Assembly: GCA_034620365.1 (NCBI GenBank)
Contig: JAQGEQ010000206.1
Location: 248,001-312,000 of the forward strand
Source of the DNA: Pegea sp. RAD2-039
Lineage: Eukaryota > Chordata > Thaliacea > Salpida > Salpidae
Reading direction: 5' to 3'
DNA: 64,000 bases
The stretch's first letter is position 1; every line of letters begins with the position of its first letter. This document shows positions 1 through 12,666 of the stretch, piece by piece. Below the pieces are notes generated by a model. That model was not told where the DNA came from and did not search any database. It worked only from the letters and a program-made list of their open reading frames with translations. The position numbers and the translations under genes were made by a program.

Positions 1-1466
1 TAAGGCTGTTTCAGGTGTTAGCTGGATAGCATACTTTTCTTATACATTCGCAATAGTACTTTATTATATTGAAAAGCATGTTGCGCTGAATAACTCTTTA
101 TATCTTATGTTCGAATAATACTAAACTTGAACAGTCTCTTCGAGTTCAACAGCTTCAACATATTTTGTCTGGGTTTACAATATGTATGCAGTTTCACTGT
201 TTACCAAAAAGTGGGAAGACATTAAGACTAGTGGAAATTATACTGACTTAGAGAGAATTCAGTAAAGATACCAAGCAAAACACAGCGAACAGAGCTTCCA
301 ATCTGATACTGTCAAAAATCTTAAGTCCCCAACAGTTAGATTGTAGATCTACACCATCACCCTTGCTTAAAAGATGACGAACGTTAATCGATTTCAAAAA
401 TCATTTTTACGTAGAAACTGTGCAAACCTTCATTGTATTTATCTAGTTTTAGTATATGTACTGCTGAAAAAGTAAGCAACTTGTCATTGATGTATGTGTT
501 TTAAAAGCCAAAGTTGCATCAGAGTCGTTTATTTTTGCAAATTTGGTGGTAGTTTTAACTTGTTCCAAATATTATTTTCATTTTAAAAAGAACTTGTTTG
601 CTTCAAGGAGACACTGTCGGTAAATCTAAGACTTGTTTTAATTTTCTGAATCAGCAAATTTTCTAAGCTTACCTAATTATTTTTAAATATTTGTTTAAAT
701 TTGAACTGTAATCTGGGGTCTTATCAAAATTATATGCTTCTTCTTTTTACTAAGAAAAATCTCAAATGGGATAGCTTCCGATTCCAATAAAATAATTTGT
801 TTATATATAAATCATTAGTTTACTTAAATTAAAAAAGTTTAATTTTTGTTTGGTAACACTACACTGTTTGTTTAATTTACGTTTCTTTTGACAACTAATT
901 CGATTTTGAATTTCGTTTGCGTTAAACATTGTAATCTTTTAAAGTTAATTTTTAATGAAATTTTTTGTATTAATTTAATTTATTTACTTTGATATATATA
1001 CTTTTATTAAAATTTTGATATCTTGAATATTGCTAAAATTACTATAAATAGTATTTAATTAATTAAAGGGTAAAACTAGTTAATAACTGAATTAAATCTT
1101 AGAAGAATATTTTCACATTTAAATAATATTTATTCAACTTTTAGCTGTAATTGTTGATTTGCTAAAATTTCATGCTGATCGCTACGAATGTTTATTAGAA
1201 ACTTAATTTTAACTTTTTGATTTTATATTGTCGTGAAAGTTATTAATTGTAGAACAAATTCATAAATAAGCATATTTTAAGCCTACTAAAACATTAAACG
1301 AAATTTTTTTTACATCATAATACTGATTATATAATTTTTACGTATTATTTGATTGATTTTTTTAAGTTTTGAGATAATTTGTTTATTGTTTAGAGATGAT
1401 TATTAAAATAGCTATTTTATAGTTTTATGTTTTAGTCTGCGTTTATTTAACTTACAGCATATAAAT
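1..1466. other. AT-rich non-coding stretch upstream of the PGAM5-like pair
   Basis: No open frame of convincing coding character was seen on either strand. The sequence is dominated by A/T runs. Near its right end, a pyrimidine-containing acceptor-like site (cttacag, ending at 1457) lies 9 bases before the start codon of the first PGAM5-like gene. It could be the 3' splice site of a 5' UTR intron or a trans-splice acceptor. Nothing else is supported. Confidence 0.6.
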
Positions 1467-2210
1467 ATGCTTAAATCAATTTTATGTACAACTACTGCGT
1501 TTGGCGCTATTGCTATAAAATCAGCCTTAGAAAAATATTCTTGTTATGCTCTGGGCGATTTAGGTACGGTTGATGCTCAACCTAAAACCGATTCCTGGAA
1601 TAAAGATTGGAGATGCCGACAAAATCACACTCATCACATATTATTGCTAAGGCATGGTCAGTATAAGCCGCCTAATAATGGTGATTCTCTCCTTAATAGT
1701 AATGGAAGAATACAAGCTGCAATTGCAGGAAGAACATTAAATGATATGTTAAAAGATTATTTGACTGATGAAAATTGGAAAGTACAAACTTTTGTGTCTA
1801 CTATGATAAGAGCAAATGATACATATGATATAGCATTAAAAAAACTTGTTGAGCCTTGTATTGAGCCAATTAAAACTTATAATTTGATGGAATGTTATCC
1901 TTGTACTTATTCTCCTTTACAAGGGAACTATGGTGTGGGTATGAACCCTGACTCTTCTGGTCTAGATAAAGCTTTTGATGATATTTTCTGTCGAAATATT
2001 GAAAAAGATACAATTTCTGTCATTGTTGCTCATGCTAATGTTAATAGATATCTCACTCTAAAAGCTTTGCAATTGCCAACAGATGCATTACTAAGACTTG
2101 AACCGGCACATTGCTCTTTAGTTTGGTTGACAATTATGCCAGATAGTAAAGTAATTTGCCAAAATTTTGCTGTTAGCAATCATATGGCACAAAGATATAT
2201 AAGCTATTAG
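1467..2210 (+). CDS. PGAM5-like mitochondrial Ser/Thr phosphatase (histidine-phosphatase fold), copy 1
   Basis: A single-exon gene of 247 residues. The N-terminus (about 5-22) is a hydrophobic stretch that could anchor it in a mitochondrial membrane, as in PGAM5. A WNKDW motif at about 44-48 corresponds to the WDPNWD multimerisation motif of PGAM5. The catalytic signature LLRHGQY (about 60-66) keeps the phosphate-accepting histidine. STMIRA near 111-116 keeps the second arginine, and a Glu near 142 fits the acid/base position. A late AHANVNRY motif (about 189-196) holds the second histidine, followed by LKALQLP as in PGAM5. The linker between the W motif and the RHG is about 28 residues shorter than in human PGAM5. 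PGAM5 is known to dephosphorylate Ser/Thr/His on mitochondrial partners. The absence of introns in an intron-rich region suggests retroposition or intron loss. It is followed 298 bases later by a diverged paralogue on the same strand. Confidence 0.87.
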   Translation: MLKSILCTTTAFGAIAIKSALEKYSCYALGDLGTVDAQPKTDSWNKDWRCRQNHTHHILLLRHGQYKPPNNGDSLLNSNGRIQAAIAGRTLNDMLKDYLTDENWKVQTFVSTMIRANDTYDIALKKLVEPCIEPIKTYNLMECYPCTYSPLQGNYGVGMNPDSSGLDKAFDDIFCRNIEKDTISVIVAHANVNRYLTLKALQLPTDALLRLEPAHCSLVWLTIMPDSKVICQNFAVSNHMAQRYISY

Positions 2211-2508
2211 AATTGAACTCTTTTATTTCTACATGTTTCTATTTGACAAAAGCACGGAATCGAATTATTGTTTGAATTTGATTAATAACTTCATTTTAAT
2301 TATAAAACAGATCCAAATTACTTTTATATTTTTTATATGACTGCTAAAATAAACTTATAAAATCTACTCAAAATTGAGCGATAGTTTTTTTTTTAAATTA
2401 GAGACTAATTTTTATTATGACTTTTAAGTAAGTAAATTTGAAACATAAAACTTGTATTTTGAATGAATTTTTAGACCTCACAATCTTCAATAATAATATT
2501 AAGTAAGT

Positions 2509-3246
2509 ATGTATAAACTTTTTCCTTGCTTGACGACAGCAGCAGGAATTTTGCTGTTGAAGAATATCAGAAGAAAAAATGCTTGTCATGCAAGTGTCTA
2601 CAGTACTTTACATCCTGTTGATGATATTGACGATTTTAAATGGAACGATTATTGGAGGCAAGGGGTACCAAATGGAAAGGTACATCATGTTATGTTGATT
2701 GCTAAGTCTGAAAAAAACGCGACTGATCCTAAAAAAGAAATTAAGCAAACAAGAGATTTGCTAGGGAAAGTTCTCAAATATTTTAAAGACAGAGATAAAT
2801 GGCATTTAGAGTTTTACTCTTGCCCTACAATAGATCAAAGATTACTGACTTTATTTGAACCTTCAGAAGACTTTGTTGTTGAGCAAGGTATAGTACAGTA
2901 CAGAGAAGCTCTTGATATTAGTTTTCCTTATGATATTTCTCCTAATGCCTATGATGAATTTAGTGACTATGGAAGTGATGATAGCTATAGTTATGAAGAT
3001 GAACCAGTAGATGTAGGCGATACTAATGCAGCAAATCATTTTATTAAAGAGCTTTTTGCTGTTAGTGACAAAAATAGATTAAGTATTATTATTGCACATA
3101 GAAATCTTATAAAATATTTGGTGTTTAAAACCTTACAGTTGCCTCTTGATGCTTACCGACGAACAAAGCTGGATGATTTTTCCGTTACTTGGCTCACAGT
3201 TGATAAAGAAGGAAAACCTTTTTGCTCTTTAATGAATCAGCTATAA
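2509..3246 (+). CDS. PGAM5-like protein, copy 2, catalytically degenerate (probable pseudophosphatase)
   Basis: A second single-exon gene of 245 residues, tandem to copy 1. Homology is visible at the W-motif (KWNDYWRQG, about 44-52), the strand leading into the active site (HHVMLIAKSEKN, about 59-70), and the distal AHRNLIKYLVFKTLQLP (about 189-205), which aligns with AHANVNRYLTLKALQLP of copy 1. The catalytic RHG is replaced by AKS, removing both the phosphate-accepting histidine and its arginine. The second conserved arginine (STMIRA in copy 1) is also not found. The frame is intact, so a maintained non-catalytic role such as hetero-oligomerisation with copy 1 is plausible; this is inference. 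An acidic/Tyr-Ser-rich insert (about 145-170, FSDYGSDDSYSYEDE) is specific to this copy. An acceptor-like tttttag ends at 2474, 34 bases before the ATG. Confidence 0.82.
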   Translation: MYKLFPCLTTAAGILLLKNIRRKNACHASVYSTLHPVDDIDDFKWNDYWRQGVPNGKVHHVMLIAKSEKNATDPKKEIKQTRDLLGKVLKYFKDRDKWHLEFYSCPTIDQRLLTLFEPSEDFVVEQGIVQYREALDISFPYDISPNAYDEFSDYGSDDSYSYEDEPVDVGDTNAANHFIKELFAVSDKNRLSIIIAHRNLIKYLVFKTLQLPLDAYRRTKLDDFSVTWLTVDKEGKPFCSLMNQL

Positions 3247-6211
3247 TGATTCTGTTAGAACAAAGTTTACACTTTTAAACTTTCTCTTTGATTAATTTGT
3301 TGTGAAAAGTTTAAAGCAAAACAAAAATAACTAAGTTCTTGCATTAATACAGTTATTATATGTGCTAAAAATATTTACTTTTCAATTCTTTTCTTATCAA
3401 TTATTCAATCCAATTAAATTATTTTTACCTCTTTTTTATAGTTTAAAAGATTTGATATTTTTTAAATATAGATTAATCATATTTAAAAATACCTAATTAA
3501 ATATAAACAAGTCTTTTTTATGCATTGTTTAAGATAATATATTTAATAATCAGATACGAGATCTGCAGGATCAGTGAATTAAAAGCCTCAAAATGCTCTT
3601 TAATACCATGTTACTGAGCTTAAAAGAAACTTTTATAGGCATCTATGATTGTCGTGATATATTGTACTTGTTTAGGAGTATATTGAAGCTACGATTTATT
3701 TTACACGCAACTTTTTCAAATTCATCTACGTTGAAAGTAAAAGCTTAATAAAAAATTTGAATTTATTTACAAGAATAACTTCAACCAGAAAAATTATTAT
3801 ATTAGCAAATTTTTTCGTTTAGAACCATTGTAGTTAAAAAGAGTTATTGCGGCTAAGCATAAAGCCTAAAATGATAGTTCATTTTTAAAAATTATATTAG
3901 TAATCTAAAGGTCTTCAGAAAAGTGTATACGACGTGTTTATCGTAATGAAAATTTATTAAAATATTCACACAATAGTTAACAAATTTCCAACGATTTCAT
4001 CAAAGTAAACATCTCAAGAAAACTTCTTTATCAGTTAGTGTAACCCCTTAAAAAAAGTAAAATCGATCTTTTAGTTTATTTATATTTCAATCTGAGTTTT
4101 GCTACCCAAGAAATTCATAAAGTTTCAAAAAATACCCAGAATGTCTACTTTTCAATAAAAATAACCATAAAAAAATTGTTTCCACAAAGTACCTGCTACT
4201 GACAGCATATAAGAAAGCATTTGTCACAGAAATTTGGACACACACCAAAAAACACCATCGTATCGATAATTATAGTGTTACAATCTATTTACTGTATTAT
4301 AAATAAACTTTTTATCCATAAAAGCTCAGCTACTGTAAAGGTAATTAACTTTTGACTCAAATCTTCTAAACTCACAGTTTTTAATAAAAAAATTCTTAAA
4401 TAAATTTAGAAATTTGCGAATATTTAGAAAATAAAGTTTATACATCAGCAAATTTTGATAATATTTCTAAATTCTTTCAGGTCTTAGATTTCGTGACTTA
4501 AAAAATGAATTGTACAAAACTAACCACTAAATATTCAACTTTTTACAAAATGCAAATCTGGTTTTATATCATATCGCTATAAGTACGAGTTGTTAGTTGC
4601 TCTTTTGATATTATACTACTTATTATGAGCAAAATACGTATTTATCAAAATTCTAAAATCTTAAAGTTTTATTACTGTCGCCAAAAAAATGCTGTAAAAA
4701 AAATTTAGTGAATAATAAAAAATTGTTTAGAAAATATAATGAACATTTCTTTACTTTAAACACAACATGTTGATCATAACTTATTTGTGCTGAAAATAAT
4801 AAAGTTTTAGTGTTAAAGAGTGGGTGGGTTATTTCCAAATGATAATTGGCATATTACAGAAGCTATTAGTTTTTTTTTTATCTTGGCGCGCTGAGGCTGC
4901 TTGATAAGAAAAATTGAAAAAAAACTATGAGAAAAGTAAATACTTTTATTATACGATTAAAGATGAATCAGATATTTCAGTTTAATTAGATAAAATTAGT
5001 TTTTTTGTCTCGCTAAAATATAAAAAGTTTATAAGAAGTATGTTAGTTTAGTTAAAATTTGTGCAAAAAGCTTTATATTTAATCTTGAACAATTTCTTTG
5101 TTATCAAAAGTAAGAATGAAAAGAAAGAGGTTTTCTCAAAAACATTTTAGTAAAAGTCGTTAGTGCTTACAAAGTATGCTCACAATTTAAAGATTTTAGT
5201 CAAAATCTCTATTAATATGTTTCTTTTATTAATAAAATTAAGTTGTTTAAAAATTTATTTTTATGAGGCTTTAGTTTTTATGTATAGATATTTGTTTTTA
5301 ACTATTTATAAGACATTTATCTTTGTAATAGTGGTAAAAAGCAAACAAGAGCTCATAAAACTAGGATTCAAGAATTTTAACTAATTATTCATCTAATTCA
5401 TATTGAAAAAGCTTTTACAGGAAACCACTCTTAACAAACGTACATCGATTTGAACTAATGTTATCGAAAAATATCTTATGCTTCTAAAATCAAAATTTTT
5501 TAAATAAATATGATATTGGTAGAGATAATGGGATTAAAACACGGAAAATAATTCGAGATCTTAATTAATATTTTGACAAAGAAATATTCTTATTATACTT
5601 GAAAAGTTGCTCAATTAAGGGATGTGCTTTTGATAAAACCACCAAAAATAACGGACTTTTTTGCAATTTTCAAACTTTCAGCTGATCAATCATTAAATAA
5701 CATTTTAAGCTTTTAACGATAGCTTAGATCTTATTGATTTAATGAAAGTTCAATAAAAAAAACGTGGTTTAATTGTTTGAAGGCAAATATATTAAATATC
5801 CCAAATTAATTATGATGTAAGTCAAACATATGCCTATAAAGATAAGCTGATATGTTGAGAAAATGCTGCTGGTATTTGAAACTTTATGGCGTAATCTGTA
5901 AAAAGCCTCTAACAAGAGCTGGCAACAATGAGTAAACTAATTAAAGCTAGTCAAATTTAGCAGGCAGACAATTACTTGCAACTTTTTTTTTGAAGTGAGA
6001 AAGTGTCCAGAGCTTGAAAGAAATTAGATTTCTACAGAATGTTTTCATAGTTTTTCATTCTGTTTATTTAGAATGACCATTTCTTGTTTTCACTGTTCCA
6101 TCGATTCTTTTGCTTTTTATAAGCTTATAGCATCTTTGAACCTACAAAAATAACTTATAAACTTTTGTTAAAATTATAGGTTAAAAGTTTATCAGTAATA
6201 ATTATACTTTG
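3247..6211. other. AT-rich intergenic region between PGAM5-like copy 2 and cPLA2 copy 1
   Basis: About 3 kb with no supported gene. Short open frames (for example 5163-5384 and 4653-4838 on the minus strand) have A/T-driven composition (Lys, Asn, Phe, Leu, Ile) and no recognisable motif, so I treat them as chance. At the right edge an acceptor-like aaattatag ends at 6179, 32 bases before the proposed cPLA2 start. Confidence 0.6.
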
Positions 6212-9200
6212 ATGATGGAAAAAGCTACAAAAAACATTTCCGAAACCACCCACGTGAACCAACCATCTAATGAGAAAAATAGAAATTCTTCGATAAGAAA
6301 ATCGAACAACGTATTAGCTATTGAAGTGAACGGTTTGTCAATTCAATCTGTTTCTCTTTTCAACTTTAAATTAACTTTTAAACTTATTGTGAAAATTATT
6401 CTTCATTTTTTTTGTAAAACGAAAAAAATCAAATTTCTTTGTAGATAATGAACAGGACCTTGACCCTTATTCTATGTTTGAGGTGATAAGATCTGTTGTC
6501 TTGAACAGTTTTTAACATTTTTCGTTTTCTTCTTCTAAAAATAGGTTGAAAATCAGATCTGTGACATTTTATACATCCGGATAATTGAAGGAAGAAACAT
6601 TACGAAAGGAAGTGTTTCAGACTTTCGTAAGTTCATAATAAATTTTCAATGATATCATCTTTTTCTAATAATCTTATGTCTTGAATATAAACAAACAGTT
6701 GACACTCCTGATCCGTTTGTGGAGGTGAAAATTAAAGAAGCTTCAGATGCTGTGAAAAGAACAACTTGTATTTCAAATGAAGTTAATCCTAAATGGAACG
6801 AAACTTTGAAGTTCTTTCTTCCCCATGCCAATAACAGTCCAACTATTGCTAAAGTAAACAACTTAAAGAGATAATTGACGAGCTGACATAATTTACTTTG
6901 TTACTCGATTGTTAGATAAATTATCTAATTATTTTACGTTGAATTAAATTTGATTTTATAACATCTAAGAATATATAGAAAATAATTTAATGATTAATTA
7001 AAATATTTTAAATTATTTCTTCAAACTTTAAGTTATTTAAAATTGGCATTCAAGCTAATAGAATGATGTTGAAAAAAACTATAAACTAAATCATTAAACT
7101 TCCCACTAAACTTGATTTGTTTGTCTTCAGTTACAACTAATGGACGCAAATTATACAATAGATGAAAAGATAGATATTGTAGAATTTGATTTGAATGAAG
7201 TTAGTGTTGGCGATACAATTGAAAAAACTTTTATTTTCAAAAATGTAAGTAAGAAAAGGTTAGCTTAATTTTTATATTTAATGATTATTAGAAATATTTT
7301 GTAAATTCTTATTTTAAAATAGTTTAACTTCGAGATTTTAAATCATTTTATTTCTAATATTTCTTTACTAATATCCAGAACGCAGAAGTCGTCATCGAAT
7401 TTAAAAGAGAAATAAAGTAAGTCTCTGAATTTGTTGCCTCCTAATTTTTTAAATGTCTTCATCTTTAACTCAGCCATGATTACAACCTGAGATACAGTCT
7501 AACTCTTTGCAACGACGAAAAAGAATTTCGCGCTAAACGTCGGCTTCAAGTTCATTCAAAGCTAAAAGACCTCCTTAAAGAAAATGCCCCAGTAAATCTT
7601 CGAGACACACCTACAATAGCAATAATGGGGTCTGGTGGAGGTTATCGAGCCCTTGTAGGGTTTTCTGGGGCGATTAAAGGTCTTGAAGAGATAGGAGTCT
7701 TTGATTGTGCAACTTATGCAGTCGGTTTATCTGGATCCACATGGTAAATAGACCTAAATATTTAATTGATGTAAATTTATTTACTTTTTAAGGTTTCTTT
7801 CATCTCTTTATTCTCATAAATCATTCCCAGAACAAGGTATGAATGAAGCAATCAAAGAAACAAGACACAATATGAGTCGGAATTTTCTTACGTTTTTGAA
7901 ACCTTCTAGTATTTACAGATACATGTAAACTGATTTAAGTCTTCATCAACACAAGCAGCTAACAATTTGTTTTTAAATCTAGAAAAAATATTAAAAATAA
8001 AAGACAATCAGGCCAACCAGTAACCTTCACTGACTTCTTCGGTTTACTTGTCGGAGAACATTTGTTAGGTTCAGAGGTAGGTGTGTCTCAATCAAACATC
8101 AGCGAGTCTCAGAGTTACTCTTTCAGCGAATGGATGAAGCTAGATTATCTGATTTTTCAGTGAAAGTAAAAGATGCAAGCATTCCACTGCCTATTATGAC
8201 ATGCTTGCATGTTCAACCTGATGTTTCTGCAATGGTTTATCACGGTTTGTATTTTTGTCATCTGTACCTTCTGAACATAAAATATTTGCACAAATTTTAG
8301 TTTGAAGCTGATCTAGCTGAATTAGAGCGGTTTTACTTAGCGATTAATTCTCCATTCTTATTATTTACAATAATCTTTTGTAGCTCTTTCCAGCAGTCTA
8401 AACATTGTTAGCATAGGAGACATATTTTTTGCATTCTTAAAAAGCAAACGATTTTATGAATCATTTTTCTTTTGTTGAATAATGACCGTCTGCTGAACTG
8501 TCTAGAGCTTCGAATTCGTAATAAAAGTAAATTTGATTTTATTACTCAGTAATAAAGCAACAAAATCAATCAGAAGTTTATCGGAGTTAATTTAGATCTT
8601 TATTTAAATCAACTTTTTAGCAAGAAGATCAATCTAAAAGTCACTAATCGTACATATAACTCTTCAGACTAAAAGTGATTAGAATTTGTACAGCTGTGTA
8701 CTTCGAAGAACTTATTATTCTTTTTGAACACAAACGAGCTTCGAACTTTTTGAAAGCTTTATTTTTAACGCCTGAAAAAAGCTATAAATAGTCAACTTTA
8801 TTATCCAAATATACAAATGTTGTTTTCGCTTGATGTACAAGTGTTTGCTTCTAGAGAGTTTTTGTGTTGAAACATGATGCTTGTTTACTAATTTAATCAC
8901 AAGTTAAACTGTAGAATGGATGGAGTTCACACCATATGAGATCGGTATGGCGAAATATGGGGTCTTTGTTCGAACCTCAGACTTTAACAACAAATTTTTT
9001 ATGGGAGTCATTTCAAAATATTACCCAGAAGCTCCGTTGCATTTCTTAATGGTAAATTTATTTCCTAGTTTCAGACCTTAACAGATGAAGTGTCCTAAGA
9101 TAAATTTAAGAAAACTAGAAATATTTTATCAGTAAAAACTAACCAGGGTAATCATTTAGGGTGTTTGGGGGTCTGCTTTTTCAATCTTATTCAATCGACT

Positions 9201-10596
9201 TGTCGTTAAAAATGACAAATCAGCTGAACAAGAAAACAAGAAAGATCTAGAAGCAAATTTCACGAAACTACGGAATAGTAACTTCACAGGTAACAACAAA
9301 CTACAAATTCATCGAATAATTTACTGAATTATAAACTTCCAGGCAACAAACCTGATGATGAAGAAAGTGATGAGGAAGATAACTTGACTGATCTAGACTT
9401 ATCAGAACATGAAAATGAGAAGAAAGCGATTGAGAAAGCTGAAAAGGAGTAAGGGCCTCTTGTGTCGTGTGACATATTTCCTTATATGGTCATTACAGAA
9501 AACCCAGCATCATTCAGAGCATCAAAAATTTTTTCGGATTTGGACCAAAGCCAGCGGAAGTGACAGAAGAAGACGAGAAATCGAATTCTTTCAGCAACTA
9601 CATCATCAACTCGCTCATGAAAACCAAATTTTTTGCGGTTGGTTTAAAATATTTTACTATTTCAATCAATGACGTCATAAATTGGTACAGAGTCGCGAAT
9701 ACAGGGCTGGAAAGATTTTGAATTTCATGCGCGGTCTAGAGACTTCTTGTGTCTATCCCATCTCACCTTTTACTGAAAATAAGTCACGTGAGTAGCTTCA
9801 GCTTCTCCTTCTATTTATAAAATATTTTTATCTTTTTAATAGATCCTGAAGAAAAAACTTTCAGTCAATTGAATAAAACCATATCAGGCAAGAAGAAAAA
9901 GGTCTTTATCGTGGACGCCGGACTCACTTTCAACTCTCCTTATCCGGCGATACTAAGACCTCAACGAGCAGTCAACCTCATCCTTTCATTTGACTTTAGT
10001 GCGAGAGAGGCTGATAATAGTAATCCTTTTGCGGTACGAGATCTCGATCTTTATCAGTAAATTGATCTTTGTGATCTTAGGAGTTGTTGCTGGCGGAGAA
10101 GTGGGCTCGGATACATCACATTCCTTTTCCTAAGATTAGAGAAGATATATTTGAGAAAGAAGGTCTTAAGGAGCTCTATGTTTTTAAGGATGAAGATGAC
10201 ATCAATTCTCCAATTATACTTCATTTTTGTCTTTGCAACGTTCAATTTCGCAAGTTTTCAGCTCCAGGTAAGTGTCTGCCTCATCTGGGACCTCATTTGC
10301 TGAAATTGGGATGCAGGGGTGAAAAGGGTGGACGATGACACCAGTGGTGATTTCGACATCTTTGAGGAAGAGACACCTTACTCAACATTTGACTTTCATT
10401 ACAAAGAAGAAGAGTTTACTAAATTACATGAACTGATCAAATTCAATACTCTTCTTAACAAACATGTGAGAAAAATCGTCCAATCAACAGTTTTTAATTC
10501 TATTTTTTCCAGGAAATTTTGGAAGCGATTAAGGATTGTGTAAGATTGAAAAAAAAGGAAAAAGTTTTTAATAGAATTAAAGCAAACGGCCATTAG
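6212..10596 (+). CDS. Cytosolic phospholipase A2 (PLA2G4A type), tandem copy 1
   Basis: Hand-spliced exons: 6212-6332, 6445-6482, 6545-6626, 6699-6853, 7131-7244, 7379-7416, 7474-7743, 7793-7924, 7983-8076, 8127-8244, 8915-9051, 9160-9289, 9343-9448, 9499-9637, 9691-9787, 9843-10033, 10081-10267, 10317-10465, 10513-10596. All junctions stay in frame, giving 793 residues. The enzyme releases arachidonate from membrane phospholipid sn-2 positions. Exons 2-5 encode a C2 domain with the Ca2+-ligand pattern (DTPDPF, NPKWNE, MDANY). The catalytic part has the oxyanion/Arg loop GSGGGYRA, the nucleophile motif GLSGSTW and the catalytic Asp in IVDAGLTFN. PISP in exon 15 matches the human Ser505 MAPK-site context. 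Exon 13 is an acidic linker. The C-terminus is about 30 residues shorter than in copy 2. Intron 10 (8245-8914) is the only long one. The exon 1/2 junction is the least certain. Confidence 0.93.
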
Positions 10597-12618
10597 TGAA
10601 GATCAGAAAGAGGTTTTTGGATGCTAGCTACCAGCACTAAATTAAATTCAGCATTTTGTTTCTATTCTTGAGTTTTGTTTGAGTTATAAATTTTTAACCA
10701 GAAGTTTGAATTAGATATGTTCGATATTTTTTTAATTGTTAAACTTTATTATTCTAAAAATTAAAAAAAAGTTATAAAAACGTAAAACTTTAAATAGTTA
10801 AAAACTGCTCATCTGGAACAGAGAAATTTTGTGCAAGGCTTTATCTTTTTCAGACTTCTTTGTTCGGTTATTTGGAGTGTTACATAAATATTTGCAGGAA
10901 CATTGTCAGAAATTTTTAGTATATGCAAATGTGTTTAATAAACTTAGTAAGTAAAATTTGTCAATAAATCAGAAAATATTATTTTATATTTGAACTCTGT
11001 TGCATTTTTAAACATTAATCCTAAACTAAAGATTTTTTGTATTAAGAATTTTTAGTAAAACTAGAACACAAAGTAAATTTGATATCTAGAACATTTTTAT
11101 TTGCAATTTAATAGGATAATTATTTTATATACATTATCTTAACAACCGTCTTTAATAAAAGTATTTACTTTTTATACCGTATATAGAAGATTACGGTAAA
11201 TTTATATTAACCTTAAAATTAAAAAAGTTAAAAGTCATAAGGAACTAAAATTTGTATGAGCCGATAAAAATTTTTAAAAACTTTCATTTAATTTATAGTG
11301 TTACTATTTAAGCATCAATCTTTATACTTTTTTGTAAGATTTAAAACTATTTTCAGTAAAATATTTACAGTTTTTTAAAAAAATTTTGACTATTTTTTTA
11401 AACAATTATGTTTAGATTTTTCAGTTTAAACTTTTAAGTAGCTCTAATAAGTTTTATATCATAACTTCTACATGTTTTCTTTATTTCAAAATATGCATAA
11501 TTAAAAGTTGGTAGAAAAGGTTTAATAACACTTTATCCAAGTCACTGTGAGAAGATATGATAAAACCTCAGTTAAAAATTGCTACAACGATTTAATAAAA
11601 TATCTAATCTTTTCTAATCAATTTGTTACATAAAGCTTCTAACAAAACAGTTATCTATGAAATCCATTCATAGAAATAAACATTATGTTTAGAGTAAAAG
11701 TAAGTTGCAAAATTTTCAAGAAACTTTGTTTTATAATATCATGTTCTTAATTTGCTACAATAAATGATTGATGTTTCAACAATATTAGTTTGAATGTACA
11801 AACATTAAAAAAATATTTTTATTGACGGGTAAACTCATCTTAGTCAATTTTAACAAAGTTTGCTCAATTAATAATAAAAGCTTGATGTAAAGAACTGTTA
11901 TTTTCAAACATATCTAGCTTGAACATCTATGTAGAAATTCGTAATTGCTTATAAAAGATAATAGTTTAAAAAAAATTGATTATTCAATAACACAAAGTTG
12001 ACATTATGAGATTTTACTTGACAAGAGAAAGTGATTAAAGATTTTCTTTCTTTTGCTAATTTTGCTATAAGCTGTTATATTAACTACAACAGACTACCAA
12101 CAGACAATTTATTTGTCATGTGAGATATCTAACTAAAATTAATTTCAAGACATTCACCACACTTGTACAGATACAGTTTGATAAGAAGTAACAACACCAT
12201 GAAAATCAGCTGACTTTAAATGGAACTTTTTCACTTATAAGAAATACAGCAAATGACGGCAAAATTTAAAAGTATCTTCTTATTAATGAATATTTTTCTA
12301 TCATTTTGGGTTTTTTAGATCTACAAATCTTTGAACATCATTTACAGCAGAAAGATTTTAAAATATAAAAGTATTTGAGTAGATTGAAAATCACTTTTCC
12401 ATATTCCCTATGTGATTTGCACTACACTACATTTCAAACCATTTTGCAGCAAACACTATTTAAAAAATTACTGGTTTTTTAAAGATTTTAACAATTTTGA
12501 TGTTATTAAAGTTATTGTCACTTTCCTAGCAAAGAAATACATCAAAAGATGTAAAAATTTAATCAGTTGTTGATTAGATTTAGTAAATTTATAAAAAGCT
12601 TACAATAATTATCACAAA

Positions 12619-12666
12619 TTTATTTTTGCTGAATAATTAAATGATTTATTTTTGCTGAATAATTAA
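12619..12666. repeat. Short tandem duplication, two 22-base copies with 26-base period
   Basis: The 22-base word from 12619 to 12640 (it begins TTTATTTTTGCTGAATAA) is repeated exactly at 12645-12666, with atga between. It looks like a local tandem duplication in non-coding DNA, with no evident function. Confidence 0.8.

Noticed and set aside
5163-5384. 73-codon plus-strand frame in the AT-rich interval
   Set aside because: Phe/Leu/Ile/Lys-rich composition expected from random A/T-rich DNA; no splice context or homology.
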